From the NCBI GenBank assembly GCA_038321755.1, contig JBBQFJ010000020.1:1-30486 (forward strand): a DNA stretch of 30,486 nt, written 5' to 3'. The DNA is from JALHSW01 sp038321755 (GTDB taxonomy: Bacteria > Actinomycetota > Acidimicrobiia > IMCC26256 > PALSA-555). A model generated the notes under the pieces. That model saw only the letters and a list, made by a program, of their open reading frames with translations. It was not told where the DNA came from and ran no database searches. The translations under genes and the position numbers were made by a program. Position 1 is the first letter of the stretch, and each line of letters opens with the position of its first letter. Shown here piece by piece: positions 23,873 through 30,486 of the stretch.

Positions 23873-24892
23873 TCAGTACGCGATGGGCATCTGGCCCGCG
23901 GGATAGCTCGACGGCGCGGCGAACCAAGCCTCGAGCGCGTATCGAGGGCGCGTCATGCCCGGGTGCGCACCGGTCCGGTGCAGGCAGAGGTGATCGAAGA
24001 AGACCGTGTCTCCCGGCCGGAACACCGGCCGGACGATCGTCCCTCGGGCGACCCGCTCGACCATGCCGGGCCCGACGGTCCAGTCGAACACGGCGCCATC
24101 GGTTCCGGTCTCGACCACGTGATCGAGACGACGGCCGACGATGTCGAGCCCTGGCGCGTCTTCGCCGCAGTCCGACAGCGCGACCCACACGTCGAGCGAC
24201 CGGATGTCTTGACCCATGAACGCACCGTCCTGATGCCAGTCCGGGTTGCCCTTCGGCTGGACGCGACGGAGCGTCCACTTGTTGGCGAGGATCATCGGCG
24301 GCTCCCCGAGGAACTCCGTCGCGAGCCCCCGGATCCCGAGCTCCTCGAACAGCTCGACGATGTCGAAGAACGCCGACGGCGACTCCACGGCGAGCACCCC
24401 GTCGGCCTCCCGCGCGAAGACGCGGTCGGCCGGGTGGTAGTCGGCCAAGGGGGTGAACCCGTCGAGCGGGCGTGGACGCCGCATCTCGGTCCACTGATCG
24501 TGATCGGCGAAGGCCCGGTCGATGTCGCCCACGAGGCGATCCACCGCCGGTGCGTCGAGGAGACCTCGGACGACCAGGAGTCCGTGGTGGAAGATCGCGC
24601 TCTGCATTGCCTCGGCGGTGAGCTCATCCTTCGTGATCTCCGGCGGTCCGAGCGTGTCGGGGAACAGGTCCGGGACCGCAGGAGGCCAGAGCGGAGCCGG
24701 CTGCGGCGACTCGATCTCACCGAACGCAGCGAACCGCAGCTCGACGAGGCGGCGCTCGATCTCGATGTCCCGCAGCTCGCGGTTCGCCGAGGTGAGGAGT
24801 TCGATGGCGGCAAGGGCCTTGCCCTGCTGCCGCAGATCGTCCGCACTCCGGAGCTCCGAACGTGAGCGCTTGCTGCTGGTACGAAAGGCCAT
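23873..24892 (-). CDS. Phytanoyl-CoA dioxygenase family (Fe(II)/2-oxoglutarate) hydroxylase
   Basis: A 339-residue protein of the PhyH family, non-haem Fe(II)/2-oxoglutarate oxygenases that hydroxylate lipids, sugars or other small molecules. The double-stranded beta-helix carries the metal facial triad: H220 and D222 in WHQDG, and H305 in LHRTGAHPG. R317 in RPRY is the likely 2-oxoglutarate-binding Arg. The first 60 residues are polar and helical. ATG 24892 has GAGGA upstream; the longer frame to 25192 overlaps the FkbM gene. A 6-bp inverted repeat (24928-24952) lies in the 76-nt gap before it. In a methyltransferase and glycosyltransferase operon, hydroxylation of a sugar or lipid carrier is the best guess. 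Confidence 0.82.
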   Translation of the reverse strand: MAFRTSSKRSRSELRSADDLRQQGKALAAIELLTSANRELRDIEIERRLVELRFAAFGEIESPQPAPLWPPAVPDLFPDTLGPPEITKDELTAEAMQSAIFHHGLLVVRGLLDAPAVDRLVGDIDRAFADHDQWTEMRRPRPLDGFTPLADYHPADRVFAREADGVLAVESPSAFFDIVELFEELGIRGLATEFLGEPPMILANKWTLRRVQPKGNPDWHQDGAFMGQDIRSLDVWVALSDCGEDAPGLDIVGRRLDHVVETGTDGAVFDWTVGPGMVERVARGTIVRPVFRPGDTVFFDHLCLHRTGAHPGMTRPRYALEAWFAAPSSYPAGQMPIAY

Positions 24893-24927
24893 GGAGCGAG
24901 GTCCTCGTCTCGCGCGGATTGTGATCT

Positions 24928-24952
24928 CGGACGCTATCGCGGGCTTCGTCCG
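24928..24952 (-). promoter_or_regulatory. Inverted repeat and -10-like TAGCGT before the dioxygenase gene
   Basis: CGGACG (24928-24933) and CGTCCG (24947-24952) form a 6-bp stem around a 13-nt loop. Within it, minus-strand TAGCGT (24936-24931) could be a -10 box for an extra promoter. Either reading is weak. Confidence 0.2.
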
Positions 24953-24968
24953 CGGCCGCCGGTGACGA

Positions 24969-26024
24969 TCACGGGAGCAGCAGCAGGTCGGTGAACTGAT
25001 CGGGGTACGTCGCCACCTCGTCGGACAGGCGGCCGAGATCGCTGATCGGGCGCGCAACGCGCTGCCAGGCTTCGCTCGACTCCAACCCCTGGGTGATGCG
25101 GAAGGCATGGTTCGACGCGTCGATGAACGTGGTGAAGTGGGCGTTCGCGTGGTCGATGAAGGCCTGCACGCCGTTCTTCGCCTCCAGCCCACGGAGCCAG
25201 AACTCGGCGAACAACGGGATTCCAGCCGCCCAGAGCGGCGCGCCGGTCTCGATCACCGCTGGCTCGCTGCCCTGCGTGTCACTCCACACGATCGCGATCG
25301 ATGTGGCGTCGACATCGAAGGAGCGGAGCGCGTCGTCGAGGGTGAGCGCGGGAACGCGAATGTCCGCTCCGCGCCCGAACTGTCCGCTGAACCCTGGTGC
25401 CGAGCTGCCGGTGATGACCTCGGAGTTGCCGAGCGAGGTGCTCACGGCGAGCATCACCTCACCGGCAGTGGTCGTGATCGCCGCCTCGAGGACGCGCACG
25501 TACTCATCGAGACCGTTCGAGGTGATGTTCGTGCGGAGGTAGCGCAGCGCCGCTGGAACGGGCTCGATCGCCACGACGTGAAAGCCGGCTCGCGCGAACG
25601 GAACCGTCGTGGTCCCGATGTTGGCGCCGATGTCGACGATCTGCGCACGATCCGGGCGCTCCTGTGCCACGAACGCGAGGACGGCGGCGATGGTCTCGCC
25701 CGAGTACGCGCCGGTCCGGAACAGATCCTCGGCGATCCCGTCCTGGCCCGGCGGCACGGTCCACACGACGCCGTCGCGCTCGAACGTCAGGTCGACGTCG
25801 AGCCCGACGAGGATGCCCATGGCTGTGTCGAAGCGATCGGCGGGTGACGGGGCGGCCGGACCTGGCACCGCGCTCGGCTGCGGCTTCGCCGCGGCGTAGA
25901 GCGCGCGGTACGCCGCTCGTGGATGACGAGCGACGAGTCCCGCGGCGGCGGTTGCGCGCCGCAGCTTGCTGACGTCGGTGACGGGTTCGGGGTCGACTTC
26001 GGGGTCGACGCCTTCGGGCGTCAC
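24969..26024 (-). CDS. FkbM family methyltransferase
   Basis: A 351-residue protein with a FkbM methyltransferase core: IVDIGANIGTTTVPFARAG is motif I, VVAIEPVPAALRYL the acidic strand, VRVLEAAITTT the next, and IAIVWSDTQGSEPAVIE corresponds to the DxEGxE strand of the family, with Asp-Thr-Gln in place of the usual Asp-Val/Thr-Glu. FkbM proteins O-methylate sugars, polyketides and lipids. The start GTG 26024 overlaps the acyltransferase stop as GTGA. A longer upstream frame reads only out-of-register sequence. The first 90 residues are an Ala/Pro-rich linker, possibly for partner binding. Confidence 0.82.
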   Translation of the reverse strand: MTPEGVDPEVDPEPVTDVSKLRRATAAAGLVARHPRAAYRALYAAAKPQPSAVPGPAAPSPADRFDTAMGILVGLDVDLTFERDGVVWTVPPGQDGIAEDLFRTGAYSGETIAAVLAFVAQERPDRAQIVDIGANIGTTTVPFARAGFHVVAIEPVPAALRYLRTNITSNGLDEYVRVLEAAITTTAGEVMLAVSTSLGNSEVITGSSAPGFSGQFGRGADIRVPALTLDDALRSFDVDATSIAIVWSDTQGSEPAVIETGAPLWAAGIPLFAEFWLRGLEAKNGVQAFIDHANAHFTTFIDASNHAFRITQGLESSEAWQRVARPISDLGRLSDEVATYPDQFTDLLLLP

Positions 26025-26629
26025 CCACCCACCACCCGGGCCGGCGCGCCGACGACGGTGGCACCGGCGGGAACGTCGTCGAGCACGACGGAGTTCGCTC
26101 CGACCTGCGCGCCCTCGCCGAGCTGGACGGGACCGAGGACCTTCGCGCCCGTGCCGATGTGGACATCGGGTCCGATCGTGGCGCCCTCGATGTTCCCGGC
26201 GAGGAGTCCGATCGTCACCCAGGGGAAGACGACCGTACCGGTTCCGATCGTCACCAACCCGTCGATCACGACCTGCCCGTGGGGGAGGTAGATCCCGGCC
26301 TCGATCACGACGGGCTCGCCGATGCACACCTGGGAGAGGGCCATCGCGAGGCGGTGCATGATCCACGGGAGCACCGGCACCCCGAGCGTCTGGAGCCGCG
26401 CCTTCGCGCGGTAGAGGACCTGTCCCACGAACGCGTCCGTGGTGGCCATCAGGATCATGGCCTGGATCGCGGCGTCGAGCAGTGAGCGGAACTCCGACCG
26501 ACGACCGAGGTACCCGGCGGTGAGGCGCGCGTCGGCGACGACCGCTTCGACGAAGCGTGGGTGTCGGGCCCGAACGTCGGCGTAGATCGTCGCCTTCGCC
26601 GCGCGTTGATCCGCATCGAGCTCAGGCAT
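26021..26629 (-). CDS. Hexapeptide-repeat acyltransferase (serine acetyltransferase-like)
   Basis: A 202-residue left-handed beta-helix acyltransferase. The N-terminal half is helical (FVEAVVADARLTAGYLGRR, IMHRLAMALSQ) as in CysE-like enzymes; the C-terminal half has hexapeptide turns (IGTGTVVFPWVTIG, ATIGPDVHIGTGAKVLG, QLGEGAQVGANSVVLDDV) and ends VVGAPARVVGG. YLPHGQVVIDG carries the likely catalytic His. Context suggests O- or N-acylation of a glycan rather than cysteine synthesis. ATG 26629 is preferred over the longer frame to 26863: minus-strand TATCCT sits 7 nt upstream, a leaderless arrangement. It leads a four-gene operon. Confidence 0.78.
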   Translation of the reverse strand: MPELDADQRAAKATIYADVRARHPRFVEAVVADARLTAGYLGRRSEFRSLLDAAIQAMILMATTDAFVGQVLYRAKARLQTLGVPVLPWIMHRLAMALSQVCIGEPVVIEAGIYLPHGQVVIDGLVTIGTGTVVFPWVTIGLLAGNIEGATIGPDVHIGTGAKVLGPVQLGEGAQVGANSVVLDDVPAGATVVGAPARVVGG

Positions 26630-26636
26630 TGTGCGA

Positions 26637-26642
26637 AGGATA
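26637..26642 (-). promoter_or_regulatory. Candidate -10 box for leaderless acyltransferase transcript
   Basis: TATCCT on the minus strand ends 7 nt before the ATG at 26629. No ribosome binding site is present. Confidence 0.45.
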
Positions 26643-26681
26643 TTCGCCGTTGCCCTCGATCGCAGGTCGGATGAGTCGCCG

Positions 26682-26687
26682 TAGCAT
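26682..26687 (+). promoter_or_regulatory. Candidate -10 box for leaderless large glycosyltransferase transcript
   Basis: TAGCAT ends 7 nt before the GTG at 26695. No good -35 box and no Shine-Dalgarno were seen. It lies 40 nt from the opposing -10 candidate of the acyltransferase, making a compact divergent promoter region. Confidence 0.45.
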
Positions 26688-26694
26688 CCGTCCT

Positions 26695-29600
26695 GTGAGT
26701 GATCTCGTCCCGTCGGCTTGGCCACAGGTGCTCGTGCTCGCCGACCGGGTTCCTCGACCGAGCCTGCGCGTGGGTGAGCACCGGCTGTTGCAGCTCCTCG
26801 CGGAGCTCGCGGGTGGCGAACCCGCCCCTCGGGTGACCCTGCTCGTCGCCGATTGGTGCGCACGTACCGGGCCGGGAGATCTCGTCACCACGCTCGGCGT
26901 CGAGACGGTCTCGCATGCGCCCGACTGGCCGGGGTGGTTCGTCGCGCAAGCGCCCGACCTCGTGATCGTGCACGGATGGGTCGCTGCTCATCGGTTCCGC
27001 GAGGAGCTCGATCACCGGTTCCCCGACGTGCCCCGCCTCGTCGACACGAGCGCGCTCGCGTCGCTCGGGGACCCGCCGCCACTCGCGCCGCTCGACGGCG
27101 ACGACCGGGGTCGCGCGACCACCACCGCGATCGCGCGCGAGGCCGACCGACTGCTGATCGCGGGCGCGTCGGCCGTCCTCTGCGCATCGGAGCACGAGGC
27201 AGGATCCGTGCGAGAGCTCGTCGCGAATGTGACGACGACGATCGTTCGCACCCATGCTGCTCCGCCCACGTTCTCGAACCCGCGCGCTGGGCGTCGCGAC
27301 GTCGCCATGCTCGGCAGCTTCGTCGAGGGCGTCTGTTCGCCCGACGAGGACGCGGTGATGTTCGTGGCCGGCGAGGTGATGCCGCGCGTCCGGCGCGATG
27401 CAGACATCACGCTCCATGTCGTGGGTGAGGACGCGAGTCCGGCGATCCGAGCGCTCACCGAGGGTGTTCGGTTCCATGTCGTCCGAGGGTCGGTCGTCCC
27501 GGTGCTGACGACGGTCGCGTCGGTGCTCTCGGTGCGCCGGTTCGGACTCGGGACGAACGCAGGGGTGTTCCCCGCGATCGAGGCCGGGGCGCCGGTGCTC
27601 GCGAGCGCGGGCGTGGCGTCGGCGAACGATCTCCCCGACGCCCTGCGCGTCGACGACGACCCGCAAGCGTTGGCCGAAGCGATCGTCGCCTGTGTGGGTG
27701 ACGACGCGTCGTGGACCGCGCGTGCTCGCGCGACGACCGAGTGGTCAAGTGGGCTCACGGTCGAGCGGTATCGCGCATCGCTCGGAGCGGCTCTGGCAGC
27801 CGCGGGCATCACGATCGACCTGGGAGCCGCTCCCGCTGCGGCGGAGGTGCGCGTGCCTTGGGCCGTTCGCCGGCACGGTCGTTGGGCGCCCGACCCGGCT
27901 GCCCACGTCGCGCCGTCGGTGCCGATGATCGATCTCGCGCTCGCCGACCAGGTCACGACCGGCGGCGTCCCCGATCCCGAGGCTCTGCTCACCTTCCCGC
28001 TCGCGTCGCCGTATCACGAGTGGATCCGCCAACGTGACCCGTCGCCCCGCCAGCGGTGGGCGAACGAGGCCCGCGTCGCCGCGATGCCGTGGCAGCCGGT
28101 GGTCAGCATCGTCATCAGCATGCGTGACAGCGAGCCGCGTCTGCTCGCCGCGACGATCGCCTCCTTGCGGGCACAGGTGTATTCCCGGTGGGAGGCGTGC
28201 ATCGCCGACGACGGCTCCACCGATCTCGAGACACTGGCCGCGCTCACCGCCGCCGCGGGTGACGATCCGCGCGTCCGGCTCGTGCACGTCCGAGGAGACG
28301 GGGGTGCCGGCGACTCGGTTGCGGCGGGGAACGGAACCGCGAGCGCGGTGAACGGGGCCGTAGAGCGCGCGCGCGGCGAGTTCGTGGGCTTCGTGCCACC
28401 GGGTGTGCATCTCGAACCGCTCGCCCTGCTCGAGATCGTCGACCTGCTCAACCGCGTCCCCGAGCTCGACGTCGTCTACACCGACGAGCACGAGTACGAC
28501 CCGGCGACGAAGCAGCGCACGAACCCGTCGCTGAAGCCGTCGTGGTCACCCGACCTCCTGCGATCGGGCAACTACCTCGGGCAGCTCACCGTGTTCCGTC
28601 GCGCGCTCGTCATCGATCTCGGCGGCGTGCGCGCCGACTTCGCCGGCGCGTTCGAGTACGACCTCGCGCTCCGGGCGACCGCGGCATCCGACCGGGTCGG
28701 CCACGTTGCCTGGCCGCTCGCCCGCTCCGACGTGAAGCGCCCCATGCCGAGCGAAGCGGTCGGGGTGGAGGCCGGGCGACGGGCCCTGGCCGACGCGGTG
28801 GAGCGCGCGGGCGATGCCGCGGTGGTCGAGGATCTCGACCACCGAGGTCGGTACCGAGTCCGGTACGGAGTCGTCGACCGGCCACGCGTCGGGATCGCGA
28901 TCCCGACGCGCGATCGTCACGAGCTGCTCGCGGCTGCCATCGCCTCGATCCGGGAACGCTCGACCTACCAGAACATCGAGATCACGATCATCGACAACGA
29001 GAGCCGCGACCCGGAGACCCTCGCGTATCTCGACCGGCACGACGGCCCGGTCCTGCGGTACGACGCGCCGTTCAACTATGCGCGGATGATGAACCTCGCG
29101 ATCGCCGCTTCGGACGCCGACCTGCTGCTCCTGCTGAACAACGACGTCGAGGTGTACCAACCCGAGTGGATCGAAGCCATGGTGGAGCACGCGCAGCGCA
29201 CGAGCGTCGGCGCGGTGGGCACGCGACTCTGGTTCCCATCGGGGGTGCCCCAGCACCAGGGAATCTTCGTCGGTGGGATCGGTGGCGCGGTGAACGCCGA
29301 CTTCGTGGAGGCGCACTACCCCGGCAACGATCGGCACTTCATCGCCGGGCTGGGGTGCACGGTGGCCAACTTCGCCGCAGTCACCGGCGCATGCCTCATG
29401 GCCCGCCCCGCGGTGCTCGCCGAGGTCGGCGGCTTCGACGAGCGGCTGCACGTCGCGTTCAACGACGTCGACCTCTGTCTGAAGCTGCGGGCGCGCGGCT
29501 ACGACATCGTGTGCACGCCGTTCGCCTCGGTGGTCCACGAGGAGAGCGCGACCCGAGGCTCCGACCACCCGATGGACAACGACGATCGTTTCCGAGCGCG

Positions 29601-29724
29601 GTGGCGGGCCCACGACGAATACGAAGATCCGTATTCGAATCCCAACTACGATCAGCGCCGCCGCTTCGCGCTCAAACCCACGTGGCAAGAGGTGTTCGTG
29701 GAAGCGCAGGAGGGAGCAGGGTGA
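26695..29724 (+). CDS. Three-domain glycosyltransferase (GT-B-like plus two GT2 domains)
   Basis: A protein of about 1009 residues. The first third (about 10-370) resembles a GT-B glycosyltransferase (VLVLADRVPRPSLRVGEHRLL, VALLGSFVEG-like AMLGSFVEGV, then a donor-side FPAIEAGAPVLAS). Residues about 468-700 form a GT2 domain (VSIVISMRDS, IADDGSTDLE, VVYTDEHEYD) and residues about 732-1000 a second GT2 domain (VGIAIPTRDR, ITIIDNES, LLLNNDVEV, VGGFDERLHVAFNDVDL). Twin GT2 layouts occur in O-antigen and rhamnan synthesis proteins. GTG 26695 is chosen for the leaderless -10 spacing; ATG 26671 would add eight residues. The stop overlaps the next methyltransferase as GTGA. Probably one polypeptide builds two or three linkages of a repeat unit. 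Confidence 0.82.
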   Translation: MSDLVPSAWPQVLVLADRVPRPSLRVGEHRLLQLLAELAGGEPAPRVTLLVADWCARTGPGDLVTTLGVETVSHAPDWPGWFVAQAPDLVIVHGWVAAHRFREELDHRFPDVPRLVDTSALASLGDPPPLAPLDGDDRGRATTTAIAREADRLLIAGASAVLCASEHEAGSVRELVANVTTTIVRTHAAPPTFSNPRAGRRDVAMLGSFVEGVCSPDEDAVMFVAGEVMPRVRRDADITLHVVGEDASPAIRALTEGVRFHVVRGSVVPVLTTVASVLSVRRFGLGTNAGVFPAIEAGAPVLASAGVASANDLPDALRVDDDPQALAEAIVACVGDDASWTARARATTEWSSGLTVERYRASLGAALAAAGITIDLGAAPAAAEVRVPWAVRRHGRWAPDPAAHVAPSVPMIDLALADQVTTGGVPDPEALLTFPLASPYHEWIRQRDPSPRQRWANEARVAAMPWQPVVSIVISMRDSEPRLLAATIASLRAQVYSRWEACIADDGSTDLETLAALTAAAGDDPRVRLVHVRGDGGAGDSVAAGNGTASAVNGAVERARGEFVGFVPPGVHLEPLALLEIVDLLNRVPELDVVYTDEHEYDPATKQRTNPSLKPSWSPDLLRSGNYLGQLTVFRRALVIDLGGVRADFAGAFEYDLALRATAASDRVGHVAWPLARSDVKRPMPSEAVGVEAGRRALADAVERAGDAAVVEDLDHRGRYRVRYGVVDRPRVGIAIPTRDRHELLAAAIASIRERSTYQNIEITIIDNESRDPETLAYLDRHDGPVLRYDAPFNYARMMNLAIAASDADLLLLLNNDVEVYQPEWIEAMVEHAQRTSVGAVGTRLWFPSGVPQHQGIFVGGIGGAVNADFVEAHYPGNDRHFIAGLGCTVANFAAVTGACLMARPAVLAEVGGFDERLHVAFNDVDLCLKLRARGYDIVCTPFASVVHEESATRGSDHPMDNDDRFRARWRAHDEYEDPYSNPNYDQRRRFALKPTWQEVFVEAQEGAG

Positions 29725-30486
29725 AGGAAGCGCCCGACGAGCTGCGCTACGCGCTCGAGGTCGAGATCGGCCCTCCCAACGCGCACACGTTCACGCTCGA
29801 GATGGTGGGTGCCGAGCGCGACGTGCTCGAGCTCGGGTGCGGCGCCGGCGCCATGACTCGAGCGATGGCCGAGATCGGCTGCAAGGTCGTAGGCGTCGAG
29901 ATGGACCCGGTCGCTGCGGAGCACGCTCGACCGCACGCCGACCAGGTGGTCGTCGGCGACCTCATCACCCTCGACCTCGCCGCGGAGCTGGGTGCAGGTC
30001 GGTTCGACGTCCTCGTCTTCGGTGACGTGCTCGAACACCTCCCCGATCCGCTCGCCGCGCTCCGGAAGCTGCGGCCGCTGCTCCGTCCCGGTGGCCACAT
30101 CGTGATCTCGGTCCCGAACGTGGCGCACGGCGACGTGCGGCTGGCGTTGCTCGCCGGGCGGTTCGACTACGCGCGGCTCGGACTGCTCGACGCGACCCAC
30201 CTCCGGTTCTTCACCTGGGACACGCTGCGAACCCTTCTGCAGGACGCCGGCTTCGTGTCGGTCGAGGTCCGCCGGGCCCAGCTCCCGCTGTTCGGCACCG
30301 AGATCGAGCTCGACCCCGCGGCGTACGATCCGGCGGTGGTGGAGCAGGTCCGCAACGACGACGAGTCGACCACGTACCAGTTCGTGGTGCGGGCGGTGCC
30401 GGCCGACGAGCACGAAGAGCTCGCGCAGCTCGTCGCCCGGGCCGAGCAGGCCGAGGCCGACGTCAAGACGCTCAAGGCCGATCGAG
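29721..30486 (+). CDS. Class I SAM methyltransferase with coiled-coil extension, 3' end cut by window
   Basis: An open frame from GTG 29721 runs past the window end (255 codons visible). AGGAGG precedes the start, which overlaps the upstream stop as GTGA. VLELGCGAGAMTRAM (35-49) is motif I, VVGVEMDPVAAEHA the acidic strand, FDVLVFGDVLEHLPDP motif IV and LRPGGHIVISVPN the closing strand; THLRFFTWDTL is the segment usual in methyltransferases linked to glycosyltransferases. From about residue 235 a coiled coil begins (AQLVARAEQAEADVKTLKA), so the full protein may continue into a glycosyltransferase or other domain, as in methyltransferase-coiled-coil-glycosyltransferase fusions. It is certainly cotranscribed with the large glycosyltransferase. 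Confidence 0.85.
   Translation, partial: MKEAPDELRYALEVEIGPPNAHTFTLEMVGAERDVLELGCGAGAMTRAMAEIGCKVVGVEMDPVAAEHARPHADQVVVGDLITLDLAAELGAGRFDVLVFGDVLEHLPDPLAALRKLRPLLRPGGHIVISVPNVAHGDVRLALLAGRFDYARLGLLDATHLRFFTWDTLRTLLQDAGFVSVEVRRAQLPLFGTEIELDPAAYDPAVVEQVRNDDESTTYQFVVRAVPADEHEELAQLVARAEQAEADVKTLKADR

Noticed and set aside
1..30486. CRISPR arrays, tRNA or rRNA genes, transposases, phage genes
   Set aside because: No regularly spaced repeats, RNA-gene signatures, transposase motifs or terminal inverted repeats were recognised.

Overview
The window is a GC-rich (roughly 70% by eye), densely packed chromosomal stretch. Divergent operons, frequent GTG starts, several apparently leaderless starts, a tandem FadE-type acyl-CoA dehydrogenase pair and one-domain-after-another glycosyltransferases fit a high-GC actinomycetote. 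An Acidimicrobiia-like lineage is my guess, from gene style only. No rRNA, tRNA, CRISPR array, insertion sequence or phage gene was seen.

Layout. (1) 1-3012: the end of a GT4 glycosyltransferase, a metallo-beta-lactamase-fold hydrolase and a divergent MurC-like ligase. (2) 3051-6936, minus strand: a compact operon that reads as a RiPP (ribosomally made, modified peptide) cassette. In order it holds a 42-residue putative precursor with a strong ribosome binding site, two hairpins, a B12-binding radical SAM enzyme of the RiPP-maturation C-methyltransferase type, a small partner protein (probably DUF5825) and a coupled glycosyltransferase. This is the most promising candidate for an undescribed system here. 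(3) 7086-7287: a decayed fragment of a PQQ-dependent sugar dehydrogenase. (4) 7350-9839, plus strand: a GT-C membrane glycosyltransferase and an RmlD-like sugar reductase. (5) 16137-9823, minus strand: seven tightly coupled genes (methyltransferase, NDP-sugar epimerase/dehydratase, RmlC-like cupin, two GT2 enzymes, a UDP-GlcNAc 2-epimerase-like enzyme, and a TylC3-type sugar C-methyltransferase). They suggest synthesis and transfer of a C-methyl-branched deoxysugar.

(6) 16308-18653: two adjacent acyl-CoA dehydrogenases that look like the two subunits of a heteromeric enzyme, a metabolic island inside the glycan locus. (7) 18699-23152, plus strand: a FkbM-like methyltransferase, a 780-residue GT2-methyltransferase-coiled-coil fusion and a GT4 enzyme. 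(8) 26629-23128, minus strand: a hexapeptide acyltransferase, FkbM methyltransferase, phytanoyl-CoA-dioxygenase-like hydroxylase and another methyltransferase. (9) 26695 to the end, plus strand: a three-domain glycosyltransferase and a truncated methyltransferase with a coiled-coil tail.

Taken together, regions 4, 5 and 7-9 look like a surface-polysaccharide or glycolipid locus whose product is heavily decorated by methylation, acylation and perhaps hydroxylation. Whether the RiPP cassette works with the glycan machinery or merely sits beside it cannot be decided from sequence alone.
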